Notes: a model not told the origin generated them from the letters alone. A DNA stretch of 34,727 bases from Chlorobium chlorochromatii (GCA_020721255.1 DYND01000002.1:48712-83438); one strand, 5' to 3'; numbered from the stretch's first letter, positions 1 to 9,303 are shown. Made by a program: numbers and translations.

Positions 1-1
1 A

Positions 2-142
2 ACGTGCCGCTATAAGCATTACCGCTGTCTGGAAAATATTACTCCGAATGCTGTTGCTGTGGCAATGGAACAGTTGCTGGTTATGCGATTAGATGGAAGC
101 ACTTTAGTGAGACGATTTGAAATATCGCATTTTTCTGAATAA
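2..142 (+). CDS. Partial C-terminus, probable GT9 (heptosyltransferase-type) glycosyltransferase
   Basis: An open frame enters from the left edge and ends at a TAA at 140-142, leaving 46 residues. Its composition is coding-like. The pattern of Cys, Tyr-Arg-Cys-Leu, then Ile-Thr-Pro and a helix ending in Leu-Leu resembles the extreme C-terminus of GT9 LPS heptosyltransferases. That fits the neighbouring polysaccharide genes but rests on a very short stretch. The frame converges with, and overlaps by 39 bp, the 3' end of the FkbM gene on the other strand. The upstream part lies outside the window, so the family call is tentative and it could be another glycan-cluster protein. Confidence 0.4.
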   Translation, partial: TCRYKHYRCLENITPNAVAVAMEQLLVMRLDGSTLVRRFEISHFSE

Positions 143-868
143 TAATCCAAGCCAATATTTTCTTATAAACTCAAGTTTTGATGCCCATGATAATTTGTAT
201 CCTTCCGATTTTGGAACATACCAACTATTCAAACCAGTTCTTAGTATAATCTGATATCCGTTTGAGACCATGTGATTATGCTTTTGATGATTAATGACAT
301 GATCCTCAAGCAATATCAGCTTGGGTTTCCATTTGCGTAAGTCAAACCCCTTGAACATCTCCATTTCATGTCCCTCGATGTCTATAGATATGAAATCGAA
401 ACCCGACTCTACTTCATTTTCTTCCAGAATTGAATCCAATGTTTTGCAAGTGACATCAATTGATTCCTTACTGACAGTGCCAAGGGCTATTGGATTGGAA
501 TTTAAAGTGGAGTGACCACCCGCCAAAATCAGTTTCAACACCTTGTTATGATTAGATGGTGCAGAACAGGCATATTGGATAACTTTGCCGGTTCTTTGCT
601 CTTTTAAAAGTTTAACATAATGCGGAATGGGCTCTAGCAAAAGGCCATGCCATCCAATTTTATCGAGGTGATATGTTTGAGATTCAATGATGGGTTCATT
701 TGCTCCAATATCAACATAAAAACCTTTTGGCTTATTATTGAAAATTTTTCTAACTAATTCCTGCTCATAATCATGAGAAATTTTAAACTGATGAATGTAT
801 TTGTTTTGAAAATCAACAGTCTTCATATTGATTGTTATAGGCTTGTTATTATAAATATTATGACGCAT
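104..868 (-). CDS. FkbM family SAM-dependent methyltransferase
   Basis: A 254-residue protein, typical for FkbM-type O-methyltransferases, which methylate sugars or polyketides. The SAM-binding glycine loop appears as Phe-Tyr-Val-Asp-Ile-Gly-Ala-Asn-Glu near residues 50-58. It is followed by the Gly-Trp-x-Gly-Leu-Leu-Leu-Glu-Pro segment, and later by the conserved Ser-Ile-Asp-Ile-Glu-Gly-His-Glu motif near residue 165, all characteristic of the family. The start lies two bases after the stop of the upstream O-antigen ligase gene, so the two are probably cotranscribed. A second Met at residue 15 is an alternative start. Its place in a glycan cluster suggests methylation of an O-antigen or exopolysaccharide sugar; the substrate cannot be read from sequence. 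The DNA is visibly more AT-rich than the housekeeping genes, as is common for glycan loci. Confidence 0.9.
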   Translation of the reverse strand: MRHNIYNNKPITINMKTVDFQNKYIHQFKISHDYEQELVRKIFNNKPKGFYVDIGANEPIIESQTYHLDKIGWHGLLLEPIPHYVKLLKEQRTGKVIQYACSAPSNHNKVLKLILAGGHSTLNSNPIALGTVSKESIDVTCKTLDSILEENEVESGFDFISIDIEGHEMEMFKGFDLRKWKPKLILLEDHVINHQKHNHMVSNGYQIILRTGLNSWYVPKSEGYKLSWASKLEFIRKYWLGLLFRKMRYFKSSH

Positions 869-870
869 TT

Positions 871-2094
871 TTATTCATACTTTTGGTAAAGTATGGCACT
901 GAAAAAGATGAACAACATTGTTGTATAGTGTCCGAGCAGGTAACTATCGCTAAGCATGATTACTGCAAACAAGATTGGAAGAGCGAGACCAAAATGTTTT
1001 TGTAGCGGTATGTTTGATTGCTGAGAAATTCTGATTTGTGCATAAAGAATTGACAGAAGTGATGTAAGACCTATTACACCGAATTGTACTAATTCAAGCA
1101 CATACATATTGTGAGGCTGTACTGTGGCGAACAGAGTTGGTGTATTACGTTGATTAACTTTTGCGTACTCTTGGCTGAAATCGCCAGTGCCGACGCCAAA
1201 TAGTGGATTTTCACGGATAATATCCAGGGAGTTCATGGTAAATGCTATTCTAAGACCTACCGAGGTGTTTTCTCCATTCCCATAGTGTTCGATTTCTGAA
1301 ATGGCAAGATTGACTCTTGCCTTAAAAGTATTGCTGACATTATAGGTTGTGAAAATGAGTAGTGGAAGAGCAATGACTGCGACAGTGAGGGCGCGAAGCA
1401 GGTTTTTGCTGAAGTACTGAAAGATGACAATGACAATCATGACAAAGAAACTCACCTGTCCAGCCCTTCCATTGATTATGAACATATTGATTGACAGTAC
1501 AACGGCTATGATTGCGGCAAATATTTTTCTTTTATTGTCTGCAGTCGGATCAAGTAGCAGGTAAAAAAGCGAAATATAGATTGCAATAGTCAGAAAAGGG
1601 GCGTAAGAAATGCGCCCCATGAATACAAGCGGGTCGCCATTGCCGATCATAAACTTGCTTGGAGGGATGATGTTGAGCCACATGAGAAAAGAGAGGGCTG
1701 CACTTATCAGCATGGCTGCCATGAATGCCCCAATAGCTCTTTCAGTGGACTTTCTGGTGAAAACCATCATAAAGATTGGTAACAGCAGTAGAAGCGATTC
1801 CTTGGCGATAACCTGTATGCCGGATGTAACGTCATTTGTCCAAAGTAGCCCAATGAGATGCAGTAGCCAGAATACGAGTATTGTCTTGACTAAAATATTA
1901 TTGCGTAGCTTGTCAATATCATTTCTGAAATTAGTCTGCATCAGCCACAGTAAAACTATCAGCAAGGCTATGATGTTGGCAAGTGCGACCGATAGAGGTA
2001 ATACTAAGCCGAAGGCAATGAGGAATAGTGGGTTTAGCTTATGAAGCTTTGTTATAAAGTTGTCTCTTGGCGTCAGGGTGTTTATAATATTCAT
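871..2094 (-). CDS. O-antigen ligase / Wzy_C family membrane protein
   Basis: A 407-residue polytopic membrane protein with about ten to twelve hydrophobic segments. It has the large periplasmic loop of the O-antigen ligase/polymerase (Wzy_C) family at about residues 260-340. The loop contains the Asn-Pro-Leu-Phe-Gly-Val-Gly-Thr-Gly segment and then Pro-His-Asn-Met-Tyr with a Leu-Glu-Leu helix. The His in this Pro-His-Asn motif is the position implicated in ligase activity in WaaL. Members either transfer undecaprenyl-linked O-antigen to lipid A core in the inner membrane or polymerise repeat units, and sequence alone does not separate these roles. FkbM methyltransferase follows after two bases. 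No clear Shine-Dalgarno precedes the ATG at 2094. Confidence 0.88.
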   Translation of the reverse strand: MNIINTLTPRDNFITKLHKLNPLFLIAFGLVLPLSVALANIIALLIVLLWLMQTNFRNDIDKLRNNILVKTILVFWLLHLIGLLWTNDVTSGIQVIAKESLLLLLPIFMMVFTRKSTERAIGAFMAAMLISAALSFLMWLNIIPPSKFMIGNGDPLVFMGRISYAPFLTIAIYISLFYLLLDPTADNKRKIFAAIIAVVLSINMFIINGRAGQVSFFVMIVIVIFQYFSKNLLRALTVAVIALPLLIFTTYNVSNTFKARVNLAISEIEHYGNGENTSVGLRIAFTMNSLDIIRENPLFGVGTGDFSQEYAKVNQRNTPTLFATVQPHNMYVLELVQFGVIGLTSLLSILYAQIRISQQSNIPLQKHFGLALPILFAVIMLSDSYLLGHYTTMLFIFFSAILYQKYE

Positions 2095-2198
2095 TTCAAT
2101 TGTTTGGTTTTAGTCAAGGCATGTGTTCTGGTAGCCTTTGTTTTATTGTCTTTCAATTTGAGTAAAATGTGCTAAAATATAACCACTTTACGTTCAAA

Positions 2199-3190
2199 TT
2201 AATCGTTCATATCAATTTTCGGCGTCTGTTGCTGGATTGAGAAGCCATCCACCAACGCCCACCACTCGCCCGAAGCTCTCTGATGAGGATCAACGGTATG
2301 CATTCCGGCGTTGTTCCAGCCTTCATTGCCTGGATGTACCACAGGCTTTTCCGACGACAGCTCTTCGCAATAGCTGGTTGCTGTCAGCTCGGTTATTCTG
2401 AATGCCCAGACTTTCGTGCCGTAGTTCGGAATTTCATCTTGTGCATACCGGTAAATAGCTCCATTGTAAAGCGTTACTTTTCCTCCAGGGCGAGCGAAAT
2501 GGGGGCTGTTGGGCACTACAGGACTTTTCGGGTGTTCTTTCCACTGTCCGGTCAAGGTTTCAGAAGTGAACAGGTGGAGGTTTTTTGACTTGCCAGCATA
2601 ACTGAAAAGGTACCAGCGATTGTTGTAGTGAAGAATTGATGGATCAACCGTTGCAGCAAAGCGATCTTTGCCTTTGATAAGGGTGGCACACTATGCTGCC
2701 ACTCATCAGGAAAATGTGTTGCCCGATACAGTTGAATGCCGCCCGATCCCATACATTCAGGAATCATGTAATACTCTCCATCTACCATAAAAATATAGGG
2801 ATAAGAGAGGTGAAAACGTTCTCTGAGAATAACCTTGCGATACTCCCATTGCAGACCATTCTGGCTGAAGGCGTATGCAATTTCCCCAGTATTTCTTTTG
2901 TCATTCAATACCTCAAAAAAGAGATAATAGCCAGCCTCGTTTTGTATCATAAATGGATCAGCAACAAAACGGGCAGAGATATCGGTGACCTCTTGTGCGG
3001 TCAACACTGGGTTTGTAATGCCTTTGGGCGGAAACAGCTCAATCGGTGATTTTCCTTCGTAGATGCCGATTGCCCATGTTTCTTTGCTTCGTCGCTGAAC
3101 CTTTTTTTTACAATGTTTTCTGTAGCGGGCTATGATGAGCAGCAGGGCAGCAATGGCTGGAAGGCTGATGAGTAATGTGGTTATGATCAT
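2199..3190 (-). pseudogene. Frameshifted five-bladed propeller protein (GINT1 N-terminal-like), glycan cluster
   Basis: Two adjacent frames form one protein of about 330 residues. The upstream frame (2552-3190) starts with a membrane anchor at residues 1-21. It then carries a beta-propeller segment with the Ala-Asp-Pro-Phe motif and repeated Tyr-Tyr-Leu-Phe-Phe / Tyr-Tyr-Met-Ile-Pro-Glu blades. After about position 2681 it degenerates. The other frame, open from there to 2199, continues the propeller with Ala-Thr-Val-Asp-Pro-Ser-Ile-Leu, a Trp-Tyr-Leu-Phe-Ser blade and Ala-Arg-Pro-Gly-Gly. Adding one C to the CCACCC run (minus strand, about 2681-2686) restores a continuous frame. The domain resembles the N-terminal domain of glucosamine inositolphosphorylceramide transferase and the GH43-like fold, seen beside bacterial glycan transferases. 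The ATG overlaps the end of the GT9 gene by 4 bases. This could be a true inactivating mutation, a programmed slip or a sequencing error. Confidence 0.75.
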
Positions 3191-4257
3191 GATGCCGTTT
3201 CATTGGCTTGTGCTGCGAGTATTTCCAGCATCTGTTTCAGTGCAGCAGATACTTCGATTGGTTCAATATCAATAATATCGGGTGTTTGCGATACAATCAC
3301 CTTTTGCAATGTGCTCAAAGGTCCAAACTGGGTACGATCAGCAAGATATTCTCTATAGAGCGCTATCAGCGGGGTGTCGGAGCAAGCGGCAATATGCACC
3401 AGTGAGGTGTCGGGGGTTATCAGGAGTTTCAGCTTTTTAACAATTTCGCCGACCTCATAAAGATTGCGCGTTGAGGGAGATGGTATGATGTTGTTATTTG
3501 GTTGTTCAAGTTGTTTTTTGTTTTCAATGTCCTGAGGTGAAGATAAGATGATAAACTGCTCGTCAGGAAACGCTTGTATCAATTCCGACCATTGTTGCGG
3601 TGTCCGGTGCCCGCCAATGTGGCCGGCACTGATGTTGATGCCAATATATTTGCCTTGCGGCAGTGTGTTCAGGAACGATGCAGTTTCTGGTGAGACCGGC
3701 ATTGCTGGTAAATATGGCTTGTGTTGATACTCTGCTCTGTTTACTCCGAGGAAATCAAGAAGAGCAAGATTTTTTACTGATTCATGGGTGTCAGGCTCAA
3801 GGCTGATAAGATGATCAAAAAGACCTTCATGATTTCTGTTGAAATGCCCAACTTTATGGGTGGCACGTATAAGTGTTGATTGCAAAAGAAAATGTGTTGA
3901 TGGATGATCTTTTGGGTTAAAGAGTACATCAAATTTTTTGGAGAGAATGCCGTTGACATAGCGGCGCATGTTTCTTTTGGCGTGATATACTCCTGCAACA
4001 TTCTGGTCGGCGCTGAAAAAATTTAAAATAATCCGACTGAACGCAACAATGTAGATCGAAAGGTCGGGATATGCTTTGCGCAGGCTGCCTATAAGGGGCG
4101 TCAGCAGAATACAATCGCCATAGCACTCCCGCGCAAGAATCACAATGCTTTTGGGCGGAGCAAGAAGATGTGGTTTCGGTTGCCTCCGTTTTCCGATATA
4201 CTGGAGAGCGTTTGCAAAGCGTTGTCGGAAGCGGGTATGATCTTTTTTCGATGCCAT
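3187..4257 (-). CDS. Glycosyltransferase family 9 (ADP-heptose:LPS heptosyltransferase-like)
   Basis: A 356-residue two-Rossmann (GT-B) glycosyltransferase. The N-terminal Leu-Thr-Pro-Leu-Ile-Gly-Ser-Leu-Arg segment near residue 55 matches the GT9 acceptor-domain motif. The C-terminal half has the Gly-Ile-Asn-Ile-Ser-Ala-Gly strand, a Thr-Pro-Gln-Gln-Trp helix and the Thr-Pro-Asp-Thr-Ser-Leu-Val-His-Ile-Ala-Ala nucleotide-sugar site near residue 285. GT9 enzymes add heptose or related sugars to the LPS core at the cytoplasmic face. The first 35 residues are strongly basic and not part of the fold, so a later start is possible. The stop overlaps the start of the frameshifted propeller gene (ATGA), indicating translational coupling. 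The sugar and acceptor are not predictable. Confidence 0.88.
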   Translation of the reverse strand: MASKKDHTRFRQRFANALQYIGKRRQPKPHLLAPPKSIVILARECYGDCILLTPLIGSLRKAYPDLSIYIVAFSRIILNFFSADQNVAGVYHAKRNMRRYVNGILSKKFDVLFNPKDHPSTHFLLQSTLIRATHKVGHFNRNHEGLFDHLISLEPDTHESVKNLALLDFLGVNRAEYQHKPYLPAMPVSPETASFLNTLPQGKYIGINISAGHIGGHRTPQQWSELIQAFPDEQFIILSSPQDIENKKQLEQPNNNIIPSPSTRNLYEVGEIVKKLKLLITPDTSLVHIAACSDTPLIALYREYLADRTQFGPLSTLQKVIVSQTPDIIDIEPIEVSAALKQMLEILAAQANETAS

Positions 4258-4278
4258 GCCTTGAATGAGAATGCTTTA

Positions 4279-5352
4279 TTATTTTGTTAATTCTTGAATG
4301 AGAAGCTCATACTGATTTACGACTTTCTGCAGGGCAAATTTATCTTCCACAACTTTTCGCGCTGCTTTGCCGATCTGTTTATAATCAGATTGCAGTAATC
4401 TGATTATGCCTTCAGCAAGTGCGTTGCTGTTATCGGGCGGTACAATAATTCCTGATGTGTTATTCTCTATAATGTCAACCAATCCACAGCCTGATGTTGC
4501 GACAACAGGTTTGCTGACCGCCATGGATTCCAGTGCACTCATCGACATACCCTCTTCGGGTGATGGCACAATCGTTATGTCAACATTGGCAAGTATTTCA
4601 GGAATATCTTTTCTGAATCCTGTGAAGAGTACTTGTTCAGAGATGCCAAGCTTTCTTGTCAACTCCTGGAGCTTCTTTTCAATACCGCCAGTTCCAACGA
4701 TTAAAAATTGGATAGAACCGATTATCTCAATTATTTTCGGGATTGCTTCAATAAAACATTCCAGCCCTTTATTTTCGTCCAGCCTGCTTATCACTGCTGC
4801 GACGTATTGAAAAGATCTCTCATGTTCTGGTCCTGTTGTTTTGCTGTCGAAATGGCTCAGCTCTATTCCGTCATAAATTACCGTAATTTTGTTAGTAGGA
4901 ATTGTAAAATCTGAAATAAGCTCACGTTTTATTTTATCAGAAACAGCAATAATCCTATCAACAAGATTGTGGTAAAGTATTTTATTGATATGTCTTTTCA
5001 GCCCTTTTTTTCTGTATGGCACGTTGCGAGTCAGAATAACTTTTCTCTGTGTCAGCCTTGCAGCCAATGATGATATCCAATAAAATTTGGGAGAACATAT
5101 CTCTATAAGATCAATCTTGTTTTCTTTTATTAATCGGATGATTTTTGGAACTGCAAACAGATTGATATCTGATTTTGGATTTATAGTGAAGAGTGTTATC
5201 TCCTCTTTGGGAAGACGTAATGAAAGTCCGCTCTCAGGTAAACAGCATACGGTTACGTTGTGCTTACGTTGTTGCAGCTCTTTGCTGTACAACAGAATTC
5301 TATTTGCTCCGCCCGACCATCGCGGTGTGGCGTCAAATATCATGATATTCAT
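4279..5352 (-). CDS. Glycosyltransferase family 4 protein
   Basis: A 357-residue retaining GT-B glycosyltransferase. The N-terminal domain starts with a glycine-rich Ser-Gly-Gly-Ala-Asn-Arg acceptor-binding loop at residues 14-19. The C-terminal domain has the strand with Val-Gly-Thr-Gly-Gly near residue 218 and the EX7E-type motif inside Pro-Glu-Glu-Gly-Met-Ser-Met-Ser-Ala-Leu-Glu near residue 270. It ends with the Val-Pro-Pro-Asp-Asn nucleotide-ribose loop. It is the first gene of the leftward cluster, and its start faces a 251-bp divergent intergenic stretch that probably holds the cluster promoter. The next gene begins 21 bases after it. It probably builds a surface polysaccharide or LPS core; the sugar specificity is unknown. 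Confidence 0.92.
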   Translation of the reverse strand: MNIMIFDATPRWSGGANRILLYSKELQQRKHNVTVCCLPESGLSLRLPKEEITLFTINPKSDINLFAVPKIIRLIKENKIDLIEICSPKFYWISSLAARLTQRKVILTRNVPYRKKGLKRHINKILYHNLVDRIIAVSDKIKRELISDFTIPTNKITVIYDGIELSHFDSKTTGPEHERSFQYVAAVISRLDENKGLECFIEAIPKIIEIIGSIQFLIVGTGGIEKKLQELTRKLGISEQVLFTGFRKDIPEILANVDITIVPSPEEGMSMSALESMAVSKPVVATSGCGLVDIIENNTSGIIVPPDNSNALAEGIIRLLQSDYKQIGKAARKVVEDKFALQKVVNQYELLIQELTK

Positions 5353-5603
5353 CTATCAAAGCCCTTGATATGGAGCTTAACAAGAGGATTTTTCTCTGTT
5401 ATCAAAATAAATATAGGTCGTTTAACGTATTAAAATTGTCTATTTCTCTCATCAGCTTTTATGGTGTTTTCGGAAGAGATTGTTTGGTCAAATTCGTTTG
5501 TTTTTTCCCTTACCAATACCTATCTGTTTGATAAAACCTTAATGTAGCGACAGAAAGATAAAATATCACATTCCCAGAGATTCATTGTAACGGATAATTT
5601 TCA

Positions 5604-6551
5604 ATGCAGACCATCCCTTTTTCCGATTCTTTTTTCGCAAAGCGTCCCTCATTCGCTTTCAATACGTTGCTTTTGCTCGCACTGATGGTGCTTTATCCAC
5701 TTGCGGGTGCCGCACTCTTCTCGCTTGTTGCCGGTGAGCTTCAGTTGAGCGAGCTGCTCTCAAATCCCGACAGTCGTCTGGTTCCGATGTTGCGCATAAT
5801 TCAGTCGATCGGGCAAATTGTTGTGCTTGCTCTGCCCGTGCTGCTGCTTGCTGCATGGCATACGCGGAGCAAACAGCCATTTGCGCGCAATAGTCTGGCG
5901 TTCCTTGGCATCCGTGCCCAATTCGATTTTGGTACTGCAGTATTGGCCGTTGCAGGTATTTTTCTGCTACAACCGTTGCTCTATACCATTACCTCATTGC
6001 AGGATAGCTACCTTTGGCCATCACTTGGCAAGGCAGGGGCTGAGGTTGTGCGGCAGCGTGAAGCAATGGAAGGGTTGATTACAGCGTTGGCTCACGTGGG
6101 TTCCATATCGGAATTTTTTCAGGTTGCCTTTGTCCTTGCTGTTACGCCGGCTGTTTGCGAAGAGCTGTTGTTTCGTGGTTACATTCAGCAGAATTATACA
6201 CGCTCAATCTCATCCGGTAATGCTGTTTTCTGGACAGGCTGTGTTTTTGCTTTTTTTCATTTGAGTGCAGCAAATCTTTTGCCTCTTGCTTTGCTTGGCT
6301 GGTATATTGGCTATATTTATAGCAGAACAGGCAATCTGGCATTCTCGATTGTTGCGCATCTGGCTAATAATCTTGCAGCTTTACTTGCACTTATGCTGGG
6401 TTATGATCAGAATGCAGTGTCGGCATTGCAGGTGCACTCTTTCGCGGTTACTCCTGTGTGGTGGCTTCTTGTTTTTTTGTCTCTTTTGCTGTTTGTTATG
6501 GTTGTTCGGCGTTTTGCGGCAGTGCAAACATCGACTCGTGATGATGTTTAA
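5604..6551 (+). CDS. CPBP family intramembrane glutamic endopeptidase
   Basis: A 315-residue membrane protein with about eight hydrophobic helices. Three CPBP (Abi/CAAX protease, Rce1-like) motifs are in order: Glu-Glu-Leu-Leu-Phe-Arg-Gly-Tyr starting at residue 186, Phe-Phe-His-Leu-Ser on the next helix, and His-Leu-Ala-Asn-Asn on the last conserved helix. The paired glutamates and histidines are the expected active site. Bacterial members cleave membrane-embedded or prenylated peptides, but most have no known substrate. It is 34 bases upstream of cdsA on the same strand, so the two may be cotranscribed. The 251-bp region before it is shared with the divergent glycan cluster, and no clear -35/-10 pair could be assigned. 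Confidence 0.9.
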   Translation: MQTIPFSDSFFAKRPSFAFNTLLLLALMVLYPLAGAALFSLVAGELQLSELLSNPDSRLVPMLRIIQSIGQIVVLALPVLLLAAWHTRSKQPFARNSLAFLGIRAQFDFGTAVLAVAGIFLLQPLLYTITSLQDSYLWPSLGKAGAEVVRQREAMEGLITALAHVGSISEFFQVAFVLAVTPAVCEELLFRGYIQQNYTRSISSGNAVFWTGCVFAFFHLSAANLLPLALLGWYIGYIYSRTGNLAFSIVAHLANNLAALLALMLGYDQNAVSALQVHSFAVTPVWWLLVFLSLLLFVMVVRRFAAVQTSTRDDV

Positions 6552-6585
6552 AATATCCCTATGATACGTTGTTAAATAGTGAAGT

Positions 6586-7407
6586 ATGGGCAAGCTTTTG
6601 AGTGTTAATTTGTTGCAGCGAGTTGTGGTGGCTCTGGTTGGTATTCCTCTCTTATTATGGGCGATCTGGGTTGGTGGGTTGGTTTTTTTTGCACTGGTTT
6701 TGGTTCTTGCACTTTTTGCAGTGTCCGAGTTTCACCACCTCGCCGCGCAGAAAGCTCATCCTCCACAATTGTGGGCTGGGTTATTGATCACCTTACTCTT
6801 CCAGCTTAACGGATACTGGCATTACGCTGAAGCTTGGGAGCTGCTGCTTGTTGTTGTTCTGCTGCTGATGGTGATGGAGTTGTTTGTCAAAGAGGGCTCA
6901 CCACTGCTCAATCTTGGTTCTTTTCTGACTGGTCTTCTCTATGTTAACCTCTCATTTTTCAGTCTTTTACGCCTTCGTTTCGATGCGCCTGATAATCAAG
7001 GCCAGGTTATGGTTTTTCTTCTTTTTTTCTGTGTGTGGGCGGCTGATATTTTCGCCTATTTCGGCGGAAGCATGCTTGGCGGAAAATTTATTCATCGCCG
7101 ATTATTTGCCCGCCTGAGCCCTAACAAAACATGGGAAGGCTTTTTGGCCGGGTTGTTTGGCAGCACATTTATGGCAATACTGTACAGTAATGGTGTGCCG
7201 CAACTCTCTTTTACAACAGCGATGGCAACCGGAATGCTGATTGGAATTGCAAGTCCAGTGGGCGATCTTGTTGAATCCATGTTCAAGCGTGATGCCGGCG
7301 TTAAAGATTCGTCCAGCTTGATTCCCGGACACGGTGGGGTGCTCGACCGTTTTGATACCATATTGTTCGTTGCACCATTGATCTATTTTATGGCCTTTTA
7401 TCACTAA
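6586..7407 (+). CDS. cdsA: Phosphatidate cytidylyltransferase
   Basis: A 273-residue integral membrane enzyme that makes CDP-diacylglycerol from phosphatidic acid and CTP, the precursor of all bacterial phospholipid headgroups. The family signature is complete at about residues 231-257: Ser-x-Phe-Lys-Arg, Lys-Asp-Ser-Ser, Pro-Gly-His-Gly-Gly, and Asp-Arg-Phe-Asp. An upstream Ser-Pro-Asn-Lys-Thr-Trp-Glu-Gly segment is also typical. The rest is a series of hydrophobic helices. A GTGAAG ribosome-binding sequence precedes the ATG. Length and motifs look intact. Confidence 0.97.
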   Translation: MGKLLSVNLLQRVVVALVGIPLLLWAIWVGGLVFFALVLVLALFAVSEFHHLAAQKAHPPQLWAGLLITLLFQLNGYWHYAEAWELLLVVVLLLMVMELFVKEGSPLLNLGSFLTGLLYVNLSFFSLLRLRFDAPDNQGQVMVFLLFFCVWAADIFAYFGGSMLGGKFIHRRLFARLSPNKTWEGFLAGLFGSTFMAILYSNGVPQLSFTTAMATGMLIGIASPVGDLVESMFKRDAGVKDSSSLIPGHGGVLDRFDTILFVAPLIYFMAFYH

Positions 7408-7534
7408 GCACGCATCATGCAGGGTATCTTAGTAGCGCAATGGAAGACAAATGTTTTTTATATTAGAGCAAGAATTTTATAAGCAGAGGAGACTCATTCG
7501 TCTGCGGGCGAATTAATTGCGAGAGGTTGCCATT

Positions 7535-8005
7535 ATGAAAATTGAAAGCCTTCTTTCGGAAAGCTATATCGTTTTAAATCTTGAGCTTTCGTTAAAAAGT
7601 CAGGTGATCGACAAAATGCTCTCCATTGTGGGCAATCATCCAGGAGTGGCGGATATTGGCAAGCTTCGAACAGACGTACTGAAGCGCGAGCAGGATATGT
7701 CCACCGGTATTGGTAAAACACTTGCTCTTCCTCATGCAAAAAGTTCAGGTGTAAGCCATCCTGTTATGGCGTTTGCCACACTGATGAATCCGATTGATTT
7801 TAATGCAATTGATCATGAACCTGTAAAAATTATCTTTCTTCTGGCTACTCCCGAAGAGATGCTCGCCGAACATTTAAAGCTTCTCGGCCGTATTACACGC
7901 CTTGCAGGACGTGAGGATGTGCGGCAGAAACTTCTGCAGGCAACTTCTCCTGACGAGGTTATTGCTTTGTTCAGGGAAGAAGAAAAAGACTTTCCGCATA
8001 TATAA
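7535..8005 (+). CDS. ptsN: PTS IIA-like nitrogen-regulatory protein (PtsN type)
   Basis: A 156-residue EIIA-fructose/mannitol-fold protein. The phosphoryl-accepting His is residue 67 in Leu-Ala-Leu-Pro-His-Ala-Lys, preceded by the Gly-Ile-Gly-Lys loop. These features match EIIA-Ntr, which regulates potassium, nitrogen or stress responses by phosphorylation state rather than transporting sugar. No other PTS gene is visible here. The ATG at 7535 is chosen over an in-frame TTG at 7517 because GAGAGG (7521-7526) is correctly placed for it. A short stem-loop (7496-7513) ends eight bases before this ribosome-binding site. hisS follows after 8 bases, so the gene probably leads an operon. Confidence 0.88.
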   Translation: MKIESLLSESYIVLNLELSLKSQVIDKMLSIVGNHPGVADIGKLRTDVLKREQDMSTGIGKTLALPHAKSSGVSHPVMAFATLMNPIDFNAIDHEPVKIIFLLATPEEMLAEHLKLLGRITRLAGREDVRQKLLQATSPDEVIALFREEEKDFPHI

Positions 8006-8013
8006 AGAGTACT

Positions 8014-9303
8014 ATGTTATACTACCAGTCAGTTAAAGGTACCAGAGATATTTTTCCAGAAGAGGTTGTCAGGTGGCACTATGTCGAAGAGGTTGTGCGT
8101 CGCCATGCTTTTTTGTATGGTTTTCGCGAAATCCGTGTGCCTGTGTTTGAGTACACCGATCTGTTTCAGAGAGGAATTGGCGCAACGACTGATATTGTTG
8201 GCAAGGAGATGTTTTCGTTCCAACCTGATCCTCAAGGTCGTTCAATGACGTTGCGCCCTGAAATGACAGCAGGCGTTATGCGTGCCGCATTGCAGAAAAA
8301 TCTTTTGTCGCTGGCACCTGTTCATAAGCTCTTCTATATTGGTGAACTATTTCGCAAAGAGAGACCGCAGGCCGGCCGGCAGCGCCAGTTTACGCAGTTT
8401 GGTGCAGAGCTGCTTGGCGCTTCATCTCCAGCAGCCGTTGCTGAGGTGATTACTTTGATGATGCAGGTTTTTGAGGCGCTTGGCTTGAAAAATCTGAAAC
8501 TTCGTATCAATACCCTTGGCGATACCGATGACCGGTTGCGCTACCGCGAAGCATTACAATCCTATTTTGCACCGTTTCATGCTACTCTGGATGAAGCATC
8601 GAAAGAGCGACTCGAAAAAAATCCGCTGAGAATTCTTGATTCGAAAAATCCGGCAATGCAGGAATTGGTTGCCGGCGCTCCCAAGTTGTACGATTATCTT
8701 AAAGCTTCATCATTGCAGGAGTTTGAAAAGGTGCTTTTGTATCTTGGAGAGCGAAATATTGCCTATGATATCGACCACCGGCTTGTGCGAGGGCTTGATT
8801 ATTACTGCCATACAGCATTTGAAGTGACAAGTGCAGAGCTTGGTGCTCAGGATGCAATTGGCGGCGGTGGACGTTACGATGCTCTTGCCCGTGAGCTTGG
8901 TAACTCGGCAGATATTCCCGCTGTGGGTTTTGCTGTTGGTATGGAGCGACTGCTTATCACCATGGAAAAGCAAGGACTGTTTGGGGCAATTCCTGTAAAG
9001 TCGCCATTGGTTTATCTTGTTGTGCAGCAGCAGGAGCTGGCAGATCACGCTATGCAGCTTGCCTGGCAATTGCGTCAGGCAGGTGTCAGCAGCGAGATTG
9101 ATTTGGCGGCACGCAGTATGAAAGCACAGATGCGTGAAGCCAATAGGATGCAAGCATCATTTGCGTTGTTTATTGGTGCAACTGAATATGCAACAGGGAG
9201 TTATGCACTGAAAAATCTTGCAACTTCTGAGCAGATAACCTTGACGTTTGATGAGGTGCTGCATTTTTTGCAGGAACACTCCGCAAGGCAGTTGCTTGAC
9301 TGA
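8014..9303 (+). CDS. hisS: Histidyl-tRNA synthetase
   Basis: A 429-residue class II aminoacyl-tRNA synthetase that charges tRNA-His in the cytoplasm. The N-terminal Lys-Gly-Thr-Arg-Asp motif and class II motif 1 are present. So are Arg-Pro-Glu-Met-Thr (residues 81-85) and motif 2, Phe-Arg-x-Glu-Arg-Pro-Gln. The HisRS-specific Leu-Val-Arg-Gly-Leu-Asp-Tyr-Tyr has its catalytic Arg at residue 259, the position known in E. coli. Motif 3 includes Gly-Gly-Gly-Arg-Tyr-Asp, and a C-terminal anticodon-binding domain follows. AAAGAG precedes the ATG. The stop overlaps the next start by one base (TGATG), so the downstream genes are translationally coupled. Confidence 0.98.
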   Translation: MLYYQSVKGTRDIFPEEVVRWHYVEEVVRRHAFLYGFREIRVPVFEYTDLFQRGIGATTDIVGKEMFSFQPDPQGRSMTLRPEMTAGVMRAALQKNLLSLAPVHKLFYIGELFRKERPQAGRQRQFTQFGAELLGASSPAAVAEVITLMMQVFEALGLKNLKLRINTLGDTDDRLRYREALQSYFAPFHATLDEASKERLEKNPLRILDSKNPAMQELVAGAPKLYDYLKASSLQEFEKVLLYLGERNIAYDIDHRLVRGLDYYCHTAFEVTSAELGAQDAIGGGGRYDALARELGNSADIPAVGFAVGMERLLITMEKQGLFGAIPVKSPLVYLVVQQQELADHAMQLAWQLRQAGVSSEIDLAARSMKAQMREANRMQASFALFIGATEYATGSYALKNLATSEQITLTFDEVLHFLQEHSARQLLD

